Positions 23,956 through 33,630 of a stretch of 64,000 nt of DNA are shown piece after piece; within the stretch, counting starts at the first letter, position 1; each line of letters starts with the position of its first letter. The stretch is taken from NCBI RefSeq assembly GCF_004217145.1, contig NZ_SHKR01000011.1, positions 2,046,001-2,110,000 on the forward strand. Direction: 5' to 3'. Under the pieces are notes generated by a model. The model did not search any database. It had not been told where the DNA came from and was given only the letters and a program-made list of their open reading frames with translations. Source of the stretch: Kribbella rubisoli. Lineage in GTDB: Bacteria; Actinomycetota; Actinomycetes; Propionibacteriales; Kribbellaceae. The position numbers and the translations under genes were made by a program.

Positions 23956-26673
23956 TTAGCGCGGCAGGACCTGGTCCAGCTGGCTGCGGCTGGCTATCTC
24001 CAGCTTCGAGAAGACCTTGCGGAGGTGGTACTGAACGGTGCGTGCGCTGATGAACAGCCGCGTGGCGATTTCGGGGTTGGAGAGGCCGTCGCGAGCCATC
24101 CGGGCTATCTGGGCCTCTTGGGCGGTGAGCTCGGTGCGGGTCGGGACGACCCGCTTTCGGGCGGTGCCGCCGGCTGCCTGGAGTTCGCGTCGAGCACGGT
24201 CGGCGAAACCGGCTACTCCCATCGCTTCGAAGGCGGAGTGCGCAGTGCGGAGGTACTCACGGGCATCCGTACGCCGCCGCTCCCGCCGCAGCCACTCGCC
24301 GTACAGCAGCTGCGCACGAGCGAGTTCGACCTTCAGGACGGTCTTCTCCAGGTGTGCGATCGCCTCGCGGTACAGCCCCTCGGCCGTCTCGCCGGCAGTG
24401 ACCATCGCACGGCACCTGGCGGACACTCCGAGCGCCCAGTCCGTACCGGTCGCGTTTGCCATCTCCTCGAGCGTCTGCGCGACCCGATGCGCAGTGTCGA
24501 TCGCACCTGTGCGAACCGCCGCCTCGACCAGCTCGGTGGGTGCAAGCATCATCGAGCGGTCCTGACTCGCACGTTGAGCCGCATCAAACGCGTCCTGGTA
24601 CCGGCCCAGCCCGTTGGCGAGCACCGCGGCCGCCCAGTCCGCGAACGCGACCCCGATGCCTTCGCCGCGCCGGCTCCCGTCTCGCTTGGTCGCTTCAACC
24701 AGCGCCAGCGTCTCGGACCGATCTCCACGGAACGCAGCCAGCGCCAGCCGACCGTACGGCGCGAGCTTTCCGCCGGTCACCTCGTTCGCCGCCTCCACCT
24801 CGTCGGTCAGACTGGCGGCCGCCTCCAGGTCACCGGCGAACACCGACACGTAGGCCAACGACGTAAGCGCTAAGGCAACATCACTGAGTACTCCGGTCTG
24901 CCGCACGAGCTGCACATGCCGCCGGGACAACTGCGCCCACCGGTCTGCGTCCCACAACCGCAGCGCCGTCGTCGTAGCCATCCACAGCAGCTGTAGCTCC
25001 TCCTCGGCAGACAGACCGGGCCCGAACCCCTCCAACGCCTTGTGCAACGTCGGAGCACCCGCCGCGTACCCGTCCCGGAAGTAGCGCGCAGAGCCCTCCA
25101 GCAGCAGGTCCACACAGCGTGTCACCTCAGGCTGCGGCGCAGCAGCGGCCTCCTTAGCGACAGCGAGGACGTCGCCGTCCGGTGTGGCCAGGTGCCCGGC
25201 AAAGATCGCCGCCGACAACGCATCCAGGTACGTCGTGCGCGCTTGCGCCACATCGACCTTCTCGAGCCGCCTGGCCGCCTTCAGCATCAGCTGCGGTGCG
25301 TCGTTCCCTCTGTTGGTCAGGAACGCGAGCTGTGCGTGCACGAGATCCGCCCGGGCCCGCTGGAGCTCGCTGAGCTGCTCCCCCTCGGCCATGGCGAGCA
25401 ACTCGGCCGCCGAGTCGAACGCACCGGTCTGCAGCTCGGCCTGTGCGGCTGCCAGCGCCCGCCCGGCTCGCTTGACCGGGTCGATCGTCAACGCAGCGGA
25501 CCGCTGCAGGAACGCAGCCGTCGCCGCAAACCCGCTCCGAGCCTGGGCCCGCCCAGCCGACCGCTCCAGCTCCTCCGCAATCTCCTCGTCCGGCCCGGCC
25601 GCGCCCTGCGCCCGGTGCCACGCGCGCCGATCCGGATCGGCCTCGGCGTCGGTCTCCGCGGCCAGCGCCTGGTGTACCTCGCGCTGCTCGGCTGCCGAGG
25701 CGGAGCAGTACGCCGCCGACCGCACCAACGGGTGCCGGAACCGGATCCGGTTGGCGAACTCCGCCAGCCCCGCATCGGCCGCCGGAGTGGCCGCCTGCGG
25801 ATCGATCCCAAGCCGTACGGCGGCCCGTCGTACCAGCGCGTCGTCGCCGGATGGCTCAGCCGCGGCGAGCAGGAGCAGACGCCGGGTCTCAGCCGGCATC
25901 GCGGTCACTCGCTGGATGAAGCTCTCCTCGATGCCGGTCGCGATGGGCAGCCCGAAGCCGCCGGCCAACTGCGCCGGGGTCAGCCCACGCGGCAGTTCGA
26001 GCAACGCCAACGGGTTCCCGTGCGCCTCAGCAACCAGTTGGTCGCGCACCTGCGCATCGATCGGCGACGTCAGTACGGCGTCGAGCAGCGAACGCGCATC
26101 GGCATCACGCAAGCCGCCGATCTGGTACTCCGGCAGGCGTTGGAGGATCGGTCCGACCTGACGGGTCGCGAAGACGAGGCCGAGAGACTCAGTGCCCAGC
26201 CGACGGGCCACGAACGACAGGATCTGCGCAGAGCACCGGTCCAGCCACTGCTGGTCGTCGATCAGGCACAGCAGCGGCTGCTCGACAGCAGCCTCCGCCA
26301 AGAGGCTCAGAACGCCCAGACCGATCAGGAACATGTCCGGAGGCGGTCCGGCGCAGATACCGAACACAGTCCGCAACGCCTCGGCCTGCGGCGCCGGCAG
26401 CCGGTCGAGCAGGTCGAACGCAGGCGCACACACCTGATGGAGAGCGGCGAAGGCCAGCTCCATCTCGGACTCCACGCCAGAGACCCGTACTACCTGCCCG
26501 CGGTGCGCCCGAGCCGCCAGGTAGTCCATCAGGGCCGTCTTGCCGACCCCGGCCTCGCCGGACAGCACCAGCGCACGGCTCTCCCCGGAGCACACTGCAG
26601 CAATGAGCTGATCGAGCGAATCGCATTCCGCGTCGCGCCCGGTCAGCTCAGCAGAGCGATGGAGAGGAAGCAC
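23956..26673 (-). CDS. Large ATP-binding LuxR-family regulator (LAL type)
   Basis: A 905-residue regulator. The N-terminal AAA-type ATPase has Walker A GEAGVGKTAL (about 39-48) and Walker B LLCLIDDQQW; the middle 500 residues are helical TPR-like repeats; the C-terminal LuxR HTH reads LTAQEAQIARMARDGLSNPE and ends SQLDQVLPR. LAL proteins activate transcription of catabolic or antibiotic genes after binding an inducer and ATP. No obvious target operon is adjacent on the minus strand. The gap upstream (26674-26831) has one GAACCGGTTC palindrome at 26731-26740. Confidence 0.87.
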   Translation of the reverse strand: MLPLHRSAELTGRDAECDSLDQLIAAVCSGESRALVLSGEAGVGKTALMDYLAARAHRGQVVRVSGVESEMELAFAALHQVCAPAFDLLDRLPAPQAEALRTVFGICAGPPPDMFLIGLGVLSLLAEAAVEQPLLCLIDDQQWLDRCSAQILSFVARRLGTESLGLVFATRQVGPILQRLPEYQIGGLRDADARSLLDAVLTSPIDAQVRDQLVAEAHGNPLALLELPRGLTPAQLAGGFGLPIATGIEESFIQRVTAMPAETRRLLLLAAAEPSGDDALVRRAAVRLGIDPQAATPAADAGLAEFANRIRFRHPLVRSAAYCSASAAEQREVHQALAAETDAEADPDRRAWHRAQGAAGPDEEIAEELERSAGRAQARSGFAATAAFLQRSAALTIDPVKRAGRALAAAQAELQTGAFDSAAELLAMAEGEQLSELQRARADLVHAQLAFLTNRGNDAPQLMLKAARRLEKVDVAQARTTYLDALSAAIFAGHLATPDGDVLAVAKEAAAAPQPEVTRCVDLLLEGSARYFRDGYAAGAPTLHKALEGFGPGLSAEEELQLLWMATTTALRLWDADRWAQLSRRHVQLVRQTGVLSDVALALTSLAYVSVFAGDLEAAASLTDEVEAANEVTGGKLAPYGRLALAAFRGDRSETLALVEATKRDGSRRGEGIGVAFADWAAAVLANGLGRYQDAFDAAQRASQDRSMMLAPTELVEAAVRTGAIDTAHRVAQTLEEMANATGTDWALGVSARCRAMVTAGETAEGLYREAIAHLEKTVLKVELARAQLLYGEWLRRERRRTDAREYLRTAHSAFEAMGVAGFADRARRELQAAGGTARKRVVPTRTELTAQEAQIARMARDGLSNPEIATRLFISARTVQYHLRKVFSKLEIASRSQLDQVLPR

Positions 26674-26831
26674 AGCCTCAAGGTATCCCCGCTTGCAGGT
26701 GTCGCCGAGTGGCTAGCCAGTGGCGGATGCGAACCGGTTCACGCCTGGCGCACCCTCTAGCGGTGCCACGAGCAGCGCACAGAGCCGTTCGTGTTCCGTA
26801 AGCGTTCTGCTGATGTGAACGGAGATGTGTG

Positions 26832-27689
26832 ATGGGACTGGCCTGGCAACAAGGTCCCTTGGGGACCGGTGCGATCGGACGGTTCTTGGTACCGGTCGAG
26901 CTCCCGGAGCGGATGCTGTACGCCGAGCCGGCGCGGCGGCGGATGCGCGTCCGTTTCGGCGACAACTGGATCGCCGACAGCGAGGACGTCGTACTGCTGC
27001 ACGAGCCCGCTCGGTACCCGGTCGCGTACTTCCCGGTGGAGGACGTGGTGGCCGACGTACTGAAGTCGGATGACCGGACCACGCAGCACAAGGACCTGGG
27101 TGCGACGGCTTGGTACACGGTGACTGTTGGTGACGCGAGCAAGCCGCGTTCGGCCTGGCAGCACGTGGAACTGCCGGACTACGCGAGCGAGCTGAAGGGA
27201 CGGGTCGCCTTCGCGTGGCGGGCAATGGATGCCTTCTACGAGGAGGACGAGCGGATCGTCGGCCACGCGGCCGACGCGTACCACCGGATCGACATCCGGC
27301 AGACCAGCCGGCACCTGATCGTCCGTGACGGCGACCAGGTCATCGCGGACTCGTCGCGTCCACTGGTGCTCTTCGAATCAGGCTTCGCGCCGCGCTGGTA
27401 CGTACCGCGGGACGACGTCACCGACGGCGCACTCACACCGGTCGACGGCCAGACCTTCTGCCCCTACAAAGGCGTCTGCAGCTACTACGACATCGGTACG
27501 GCGCAACGGGCCGCATGGTCCTACGAGGACGCCTGGACCGAGGTACGCCGGATCTCCGGGATGGTCTCATTCGAACCGGACAAGGTCGAGGTGGAGCTGG
27601 ACGGGAAGCGGATGCGGCAGGAGCCTGGTCAAGGTGTGATCTCGCATGGTGTCGACCGCGACCTGACCGTGGAGGAACTGTCCGGATGA
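26832..27689 (+). CDS. DUF427 domain protein, two copies
   Basis: A 285-residue protein with two DUF427 folds: residues about 30-120 (RRRMRVRFGDNWIADSEDVV) and 150-240 (RHLIVRDGDQVIADSSRPLV), each with the xxxYPVAYF or RWYVPRDDV part and the CPYKGVCSYYDI segment in the second copy. The role of DUF427 is unknown. GGAG seven nt ahead decides for the ATG at 26832. Its stop overlaps the start of the MOSC fusion by 4 bp, so it opens a four-gene operon with redox and ion-transport genes. Confidence 0.83.
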   Translation: MGLAWQQGPLGTGAIGRFLVPVELPERMLYAEPARRRMRVRFGDNWIADSEDVVLLHEPARYPVAYFPVEDVVADVLKSDDRTTQHKDLGATAWYTVTVGDASKPRSAWQHVELPDYASELKGRVAFAWRAMDAFYEEDERIVGHAADAYHRIDIRQTSRHLIVRDGDQVIADSSRPLVLFESGFAPRWYVPRDDVTDGALTPVDGQTFCPYKGVCSYYDIGTAQRAAWSYEDAWTEVRRISGMVSFEPDKVEVELDGKRMRQEPGQGVISHGVDRDLTVEELSG

Positions 27690-29326
27690 GCGCAGCCAGT
27701 GTTTTGTCGGTCAATGTCGGGATGCCGAAGAACGTCGAGTGGAACGGGAAAACCGTCTTCACCGGCGTCTGGAAGGAGCCTGTCGACGGACCCGTGATGG
27801 TCCGGCGGCTGAACCTGGACGGCGACGGGCAAGGCGACAAGGGCGGCCACGGTGGCGAGCAGCGTGCCGTGATGGTCTACCAGATCGATTCGTACCGTCA
27901 CTGGGAGAAGCATTTCGGGCGGGACGACCTCGTCTACGGACAGTTCGGCGAGAACCTGACCATCGACGGGCTCTCTGACGACGAGGTGTGCATCGGCGAC
28001 CGGTACCGGATCGGTGGCGCCGAGCTGGAGGTCACTCAACCACGAGTGACTTGCTACCGGGTCGGTCTGCGCATGGGCGAACCAGAGCTGCCCGCACTGC
28101 TCGTCAGCCATCACCGGCCGGGGTTCTACTGCCGCGTGATCAGCGAAGGACCAGTGCAGGCCGGTGACCCGATCGTGAAGGTCTCTACCGGGCCGGGCGC
28201 ACTCAGCGTGGCTGACACCGACGCTCTGCTCTATCTGCCGCACCGGGATCGGGCCAAGCTGCAGGTCGCCGTACAGATCCCTGCGTTGAGCCCTGGCTGG
28301 CTAGGTTCGTTCCAGGACCTGCTGGCCGAGGAGGACAAGCCGAAACCGGCGTGGGACGGCTTCCGCCAACTGCGGGTGACCGAGGTGGTTCCGGAGAGCA
28401 CCAACGTGTTCTCCGTACGCCTCGCCACCATAGACGGCAGCGACCTGCCCCCAGCTCGCCCCGGCCAGTACCTGACGTTCCGCCTGCCGGACGCCGTGCG
28501 CAGCTACTCGCTGTCCTCCACGCCGGACTACCGCATCAGCGTCAAGCGGGAGCCGCACGGGGTTGGCAGCCGGTACATGACTCGGCTGGCTGCCGGAGCA
28601 GTCCTTGACGTCGCCGCACCCCGTGGTGACTTCCTACTGCAGGACGGCACCACGCCGGTCGTGCTGCTCTCGGCCGGCATCGGACTGACTCCCGTCCTGG
28701 CGATGCTGCACGCGCTGGCCGACAGCTCTCGCGAAGTGTGGTGGATTCACACCGCCCGTGGACCATCCGAGCACCCGCTCGCCTCAGAGGCGCACGAGCT
28801 GCTGGCCAAGATCCCCAACGGGCATGAGCGCATCTACTACAGCTCTGTCGACGGGCGGCTCACCGAAGAGAAGCTGGCCGAGCTGGCGCTGCCGTCCGAC
28901 GCAACGGCGTACATCTGCGGGCCGGCGGCCTTTATGACCGACATGCAGGCCGCACTGACTGCAGTCGGGGTCACTCAGGTCCATACCGAGCTGTTCGGTG
29001 CACTGGCTGCGATCAACCCCGGCCTGGTCGACCAGACCGCCCGTACGCCGCATCAACCGGACGGTCCGCCCGGCGACGGACCGCAGGTGACTTTCGCCCG
29101 CAGTGGCATCTCTACCGCGATGCGGGACGGCAGCCTGCTCGACCTGGCGGACGCATGCGATGTTCCGACGCGCTGGAGCTGCCGGACCGGCGTCTGCCAG
29201 ACCTGTGTCACCCCACTGCTTTCGGGCGAAGTCACCTACTCGCCCACCCCACTCGAACCCCCGCCGGACGGTCAGGCGCTGCTCTGCTGCGCCCGGCCAA
29301 CGACTGATCTCGTACTGGACATGTGA
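27686..29326 (+). CDS. MOSC domain - ferredoxin reductase - [2Fe-2S] ferredoxin fusion
   Basis: A 546-residue three-part protein. Residues 1-215 are a YiiM-like MOSC unit (GDKGGHGGEQRAVMVYQIDSY and GENLTIDGL; conserved Cys in RVTCYRVG), which in relatives handles sulfur or molybdenum cofactor chemistry. Residues 225-445 are an FAD/NAD(P)H reductase (RSYSLSSTP for flavin, LLSAGIGLTPVLAML for nucleotide, YICGPAAFM). The C-terminal 90 residues are a plant-type ferredoxin with SCRTGVCQTC and a final LLCCA Cys. It should pass electrons from NAD(P)H through FAD and the cluster, possibly to the MOSC site. The ATG is in an ATGA overlap. Confidence 0.88.
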   Translation: MSAASVLSVNVGMPKNVEWNGKTVFTGVWKEPVDGPVMVRRLNLDGDGQGDKGGHGGEQRAVMVYQIDSYRHWEKHFGRDDLVYGQFGENLTIDGLSDDEVCIGDRYRIGGAELEVTQPRVTCYRVGLRMGEPELPALLVSHHRPGFYCRVISEGPVQAGDPIVKVSTGPGALSVADTDALLYLPHRDRAKLQVAVQIPALSPGWLGSFQDLLAEEDKPKPAWDGFRQLRVTEVVPESTNVFSVRLATIDGSDLPPARPGQYLTFRLPDAVRSYSLSSTPDYRISVKREPHGVGSRYMTRLAAGAVLDVAAPRGDFLLQDGTTPVVLLSAGIGLTPVLAMLHALADSSREVWWIHTARGPSEHPLASEAHELLAKIPNGHERIYYSSVDGRLTEEKLAELALPSDATAYICGPAAFMTDMQAALTAVGVTQVHTELFGALAAINPGLVDQTARTPHQPDGPPGDGPQVTFARSGISTAMRDGSLLDLADACDVPTRWSCRTGVCQTCVTPLLSGEVTYSPTPLEPPPDGQALLCCARPTTDLVLDM

Positions 29327-29748
29327 TGGATTACAGAATCGAAGTTGTCACTCTGCCGGTCAGCGACGTGGACGTGTCGCTGGCTTTCTACCGATCGCTC
29401 GGCTTCAGCGTCGACGTCGACTACCACCCGCGCGACGGCTTCCGCGTCGTCCAGGTGACACCGCCCGGCTCAGCCTGCTCGATCCAGTTCGGCGAAGGGC
29501 TGACCGACGCGGCGCCGGGTTCCGCGCGGACCAACTACCTCGTCGTCGACGACCTCGAGGCCGCGCACCGGGAACTGGTTGCCAACGGCATCAAGATCGG
29601 CGATATCCAGCACAAGGAGCCGATCGACACCTGGGCCGGTGAACTCGTACCCGGCTTGGACCCCGAGCGCCGACCGCACGCCAGTATGGCCGAGCTCAGC
29701 GACCCGGACGGCAACACCTGGACGCTGCAGGAGATCAACAACAGATGA
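29326..29748 (+). CDS. VOC family protein
   Basis: A 140-residue glyoxalase-fold protein: VVTLPVSDVDVSLAFYRSLGF at the start, NYLVVDDLEAAHREL in the middle and ELSDPDGNTWTLQEI at the C-terminus, with the metal-ligand Glu in the last strand. Function unknown. Its ATG shares one base with the previous stop (TGATG); a GTG at 29323 is the alternative. The next gene overlaps by 4 bp. Confidence 0.82.
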   Translation: MDYRIEVVTLPVSDVDVSLAFYRSLGFSVDVDYHPRDGFRVVQVTPPGSACSIQFGEGLTDAAPGSARTNYLVVDDLEAAHRELVANGIKIGDIQHKEPIDTWAGELVPGLDPERRPHASMAELSDPDGNTWTLQEINNR

Positions 29749-31595
29749 CCGAGCTCGACCCCAGCGGGATGTCGCACACGAGTGCCGCGACGAGTCCGCT
29801 GCGCGCGTTCCTGCGCACCGAGGCGGCGAGCGCGGCGGTGTTGGTCGCCGCGATCGCGATCGCACTCATCTGGGCCAACCTCAGCGGCAGCGGGTACGAG
29901 AGCTTCTGGACGACCGAGCTGCCGATCCGGATCGGACCGTTGTCCGCGAACCTGGACCTCCGGACCTGGGTGAACAGCGGCCTGATGACGCTGTTCTTCC
30001 TGGTCGTCGGACTCGAGGCACGCCGCGAGTTCGACCTCGGTGAGCTCCGTGAACGCCGCCGGCTGGTCCTCCCGCTCGCCGCCGGCCTGGCGGGGATGGT
30101 CATACCGGTGCTGATCTACCTGGCGTTCAACCACTCCGGCGACGGACTGCACGGCTGGGGCGCTGCGATGTCGACAGACACCGCACTGGCCCTCGGTGTG
30201 CTCGCAGTGGCCGGCAAGCAGGTGCCGGACCGGATCAGGACCTTCCTGCTGACCGTGTTCGTCGTCGACGACGTGGTGGCGCTCGTGGTGATCGCGGTCG
30301 CCTACACCAGCCATGTGCACGTAGTCGGGTTGCTGGTCGCGATCGCGGCGTACGGCGGTCTGCTGGCGACCAGGCGGGTGCCGTACCGGCAGCGGCGAGT
30401 GCTCTTCACCGCGCTCGCCGTGGTCCTGTGGTGCGCGCTGCTGGCCAGTGGGATCGACCCGGTGGTGACTGGTCTGGCGGTCGGGCTGGCCACATCGGCG
30501 TACCTGCCTCGGCGGGATGCACTTGAGCAGGCGACCACGCTGGTCCGGCTGTTCCGTGAGCAGCCGACGCCTGAGCTGGTACGGGAGGCGACCACCGGGC
30601 TGACTGGGACGCTGTCGGCCAACGCTCGCCTGCAACACACGTACCACAGCGCGACGAGCTATGTGATCGTGCCGCTCTTCGCACTGGCGAACGCCGGCAT
30701 CTCGCTGCGGCCGAGCCTGCTCTCGGATGCGCTGACCGCACCGGTAGCTGTCGGCCTGTTCGTTGCGTTCGTGGTCGGCAAACCGATTGCTGTCGCTGGG
30801 ACGTCCTGGGCGCTCATGAAGACCACGCACGGCTCGGTGCGGCCGTCTGTCGGCTGGGCCGGTGTCGTAGGGAGCGGACTGATCGCCGGAGTGCCGTTCA
30901 CGGTGTCGCTGCTGATCGCCGACCTTGCTCTGACCGGTACGGCGCTGGAGGAAGCGAAGATCGGTGTACTCGCGGCCGCTGTAGCCGCCTCTGTCATCAC
31001 GCTGGTCTTCTACCGCCTGATGGCCGGCCACACGCGGGCGCTGCTGGGCACCGGTCACCAGCTGGTCGACCTGGCGAGACCTGTGGACGCTAGCCGCGAC
31101 CATGTGCGCGGTCCGGCGGACGCGGTCGTCACAGTCGTCGAATACGGCGACTTCGAGTGCCCGTGGACCCAGATGGCGGCGCCGACCGCCCGTGAACTGA
31201 TCGCGACCAACAGCTACATCCGCTACGTCTGGCGTCACCTGCCGCTGCACGACGTACATCCGCACGCCCAGTTGGCGGCAGAGGCAGCCGAATCGGCGGG
31301 ACGTCAGGGCAAGTTCTGGCCGATGCACGACTTGCTACTGGCGAATCAGGAGAACCTCGAACTGGAGCACATCCTGAAGTACGCGGCAGAACTGCAGCTG
31401 GACCTCAAACGCTTCCGCATCGACCTGACCTCCCACGACTTCGCCACCCGAATAGCCCAAGACATCGACTCAGCCGACCGCAGCGGCGTAGCAGGCACCC
31501 CCACGTTCTTCATCAACAGTCACCGCCACGACGGCCCCCAGGATCTGGGTTCCCTCACCGAAGCCATCCGCCAATCCTTGGCCACGGCCACCTGA
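29745..31595 (+). CDS. nhaA: NhaA-type Na+/H+ antiporter fused to a thioredoxin-like domain
   Basis: A 616-residue fusion. Residues 1-430 are NhaA with about 12 membrane helices, including the ion-binding Asp pair in FVVDDVVALVV (about 170-180) and STDTALALG. The C-terminal 180 residues are a DsbA/thioredoxin-like domain beginning TVVEYGDFECPWTQ; the active site reads Cys472-Pro-Trp-Thr475, so the second cysteine of a CxxC pair is missing, and cis-Pro is in GVAGTPTFFIN. NhaA exports Na+ in exchange for H+. The fusion type is known in actinobacteria; the lone cysteine suggests a sensing or mixed-disulfide role rather than an oxidase. Last gene of the operon. Confidence 0.87.
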   Translation: MTELDPSGMSHTSAATSPLRAFLRTEAASAAVLVAAIAIALIWANLSGSGYESFWTTELPIRIGPLSANLDLRTWVNSGLMTLFFLVVGLEARREFDLGELRERRRLVLPLAAGLAGMVIPVLIYLAFNHSGDGLHGWGAAMSTDTALALGVLAVAGKQVPDRIRTFLLTVFVVDDVVALVVIAVAYTSHVHVVGLLVAIAAYGGLLATRRVPYRQRRVLFTALAVVLWCALLASGIDPVVTGLAVGLATSAYLPRRDALEQATTLVRLFREQPTPELVREATTGLTGTLSANARLQHTYHSATSYVIVPLFALANAGISLRPSLLSDALTAPVAVGLFVAFVVGKPIAVAGTSWALMKTTHGSVRPSVGWAGVVGSGLIAGVPFTVSLLIADLALTGTALEEAKIGVLAAAVAASVITLVFYRLMAGHTRALLGTGHQLVDLARPVDASRDHVRGPADAVVTVVEYGDFECPWTQMAAPTARELIATNSYIRYVWRHLPLHDVHPHAQLAAEAAESAGRQGKFWPMHDLLLANQENLELEHILKYAAELQLDLKRFRIDLTSHDFATRIAQDIDSADRSGVAGTPTFFINSHRHDGPQDLGSLTEAIRQSLATAT

Positions 31596-31624
31596 GCAGG
31601 GGTGGTCTCACCTATTCTGGGTGG

Positions 31625-32266
31625 ATGCCGTCCGCTCATCATCTGCTTGCGTTTGCGATTACAGCGTTCATCATCATCGTGGTTCCGGGACCGAGTGTGT
31701 TGTTCATCGTGGGCCGCGCGCTCGCTGTCGGGCGGCGTGAAGCGGTCCTGACGATGTTGGGGAACACGCTCGGTGCTGCCCTGATGCTGGTCCTGATCGC
31801 GCTCGGGCTCGGCACGTTGATCGCGGCCAGTGCGATCGCGTTGACCGTGGTCAAGCTCGGCGGGGCGGCGTACCTGATCTATCTCGGCGTACAGGCGTTC
31901 CGCTCGCGGAAGTCGCTGGCGGAGGCGCTTGCCAGCGGCGTGAAGCCGGGCAGCAGCCGCAAGACTGTTCGCCAGGGCTTCCTGGTCGGGGTGACCAACG
32001 CCAAGACCGCGGTGTTCTTCGCGGCCGTCCTCCCGCAGTTCGTGGACAAGGGCGCGAGCAGCCCGGCGTGGGCTCAGATCCTCATCCTCGGGCTGATCTT
32101 CATCCTGATCGCGCTCTGCTCGGACAGCGTCTGGGCAGTCGTGGCCGGCACGGCGCGCGAGTGGTTCGCCCGCTCACCGCGCCGGCTCGAGCTGGTCGGC
32201 GGCACCGGCGGCCTGATGATCATCGGCCTCGGCGCCAGCATCGCCGTGACCGGCTCTAAGGAGTAG
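31625..32266 (+). CDS. LysE family translocator
   Basis: A 213-residue inner-membrane exporter with six hydrophobic segments and the family motif VVPGPSVLFIVGRAL at the N-terminus and GVTNAKTAVFFAAVLPQF in the middle. LysE/RhtB proteins export amino acids or homoserine lactones. TATTCT at 31613-31618 ends 6 nt before the ATG, a leaderless start. Overlaps the convergent MFS gene by 11 bp. Confidence 0.85.
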   Translation: MPSAHHLLAFAITAFIIIVVPGPSVLFIVGRALAVGRREAVLTMLGNTLGAALMLVLIALGLGTLIAASAIALTVVKLGGAAYLIYLGVQAFRSRKSLAEALASGVKPGSSRKTVRQGFLVGVTNAKTAVFFAAVLPQFVDKGASSPAWAQILILGLIFILIALCSDSVWAVVAGTAREWFARSPRRLELVGGTGGLMIIGLGASIAVTGSKE

Positions 32267-33623
32267 TACGCCGACCCGCCTGTACGCCGAGCAACGCGAG
32301 CAGGGCCGGGAACCCGAACGCCACGACGTACGCCGTGATGTCGGAGTGCGGTTCGATTGCCGCGAACAACGATCCGCCGATCGCCAATACCGTTGCTGTA
32401 GACAACGAGTCGCTCAGCTGAGCCGCTGAGCTGTTCGCGCCCTGTTCCTCCCGCTCGGAGTAATCCAGGGTGAGCACCGACAGCGTCGGGAAGACGGTCC
32501 CCATCCCGAGCCCGGTCAGACTCCACCCGAGAATCCCGACGAGCACCGGTACGTGCGGATCGAGCGTCAACGTAGCGGTTACGATCCCCAGCACGATCAG
32601 CACCATCCCGCCCTGCAGGAACACCGAGTGCGAGAACGGCTGATTCGGCCGTCCGCGGTACCAGGACGCCGCCGACCAACTGAGGGCGCTCACCGTCAGC
32701 ACCAGTCCCGCCAGCGTCGGCGACAACCCGCGCTCCCGGGTCAGCATCAGCGGCAGGAACACCTCAGCACCGAACCCGGACGCCGCGACCAGCCCACGCA
32801 ACGCGACCACCGAAGGCAGCCCGCGCCCGAAGGTGAACGTCCCGGACGGCAACAACCGCGGTCCGAACGCGATGACGCCAGCCAGCCCGACCACCAGCAG
32901 AACCACCTGCAGTACGCCGCGCTGTTGCCCGCCGTAATGCAGCAGTCCGACTCCAACCGCTGCCGCGACCGCCAACATCGCCCGCTTGTTCCACAGCTTG
33001 CCCGGACGTACTTCGTGCTTGCCGGCCTGCGCCAGACCGGGCCGCATCACCAGAGCAGCCGGCACTGCAAGCGCCGGTACTGCGAGGAACACGAACCGCC
33101 AACTGGTGTGTTCGACGATCAACCCCGCGATCGCTGGACCGACCAACGACGGCACAACCCACGCGGTCGCGAACGCGGCGAAGATCTTCGGGCGCAGGCG
33201 GGCCGGGTACAGCTGCCCGACAACGACGTACAGCGCGACGGTGAGCAGGCCCGAGCCGTACCCCTGGATGATCCGGCCGACAACCAGGACCTCCATCGTC
33301 GGCGCGAACCCGGCGATGAGCAGCCCGACCAGGAACCACGCCGTACCGTGCCAGAGCGGGCGAGCCGGGCCCTTCAGGTCACTCCAGGTGCCGGAGACAA
33401 CCATCGCGACCACACCGGATGCGAGCGGTCCGCCGAACGCGAGTGCGTACAGGCGAAGGCCGTCGAGCGCTTGCGCGACCGTCGGCATCGCGGTCGCGAC
33501 GGCCAGTGACTCGAACGCGACGAGGGTGATCAGGGCGGTCATCCCGATCGTCAGCGCGCGGTACTGCGGGGAGAGGACGCCGCCTGTCTCAGGGCTGGTC
33601 GTCGGCTCGGCAAGGGTGGTCAT
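32256..33623 (-). CDS. Major facilitator superfamily exporter, DHA type
   Basis: A 455-residue permease with 12 or more membrane segments. The motif-B-like Arg is in VVGRIIQGYGSG and a motif-C-like stretch is TAWVVPSLVGPAIAG, as in drug:H+ antiporters. The N-terminus (MTTLAEPTTS) is a short cytoplasmic tail. Lies 30 bp after the DUF1304 gene but has its own MerR-type promoter overlapping that gene's end, so its expression may respond to a drug or redox signal. Substrate unknown. Confidence 0.85.
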   Translation of the reverse strand: MTTLAEPTTSPETGGVLSPQYRALTIGMTALITLVAFESLAVATAMPTVAQALDGLRLYALAFGGPLASGVVAMVVSGTWSDLKGPARPLWHGTAWFLVGLLIAGFAPTMEVLVVGRIIQGYGSGLLTVALYVVVGQLYPARLRPKIFAAFATAWVVPSLVGPAIAGLIVEHTSWRFVFLAVPALAVPAALVMRPGLAQAGKHEVRPGKLWNKRAMLAVAAAVGVGLLHYGGQQRGVLQVVLLVVGLAGVIAFGPRLLPSGTFTFGRGLPSVVALRGLVAASGFGAEVFLPLMLTRERGLSPTLAGLVLTVSALSWSAASWYRGRPNQPFSHSVFLQGGMVLIVLGIVTATLTLDPHVPVLVGILGWSLTGLGMGTVFPTLSVLTLDYSEREEQGANSSAAQLSDSLSTATVLAIGGSLFAAIEPHSDITAYVVAFGFPALLALLGVQAGRRTTP

Positions 33624-33630
33624 GCCGAGT

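Noticed and set aside
26731..26740. GAACCGGTTC palindrome between the LAL regulator and the DUF427 operon
   Set aside because: A single 10-bp palindrome without spacing to a promoter element is weak evidence for an operator.
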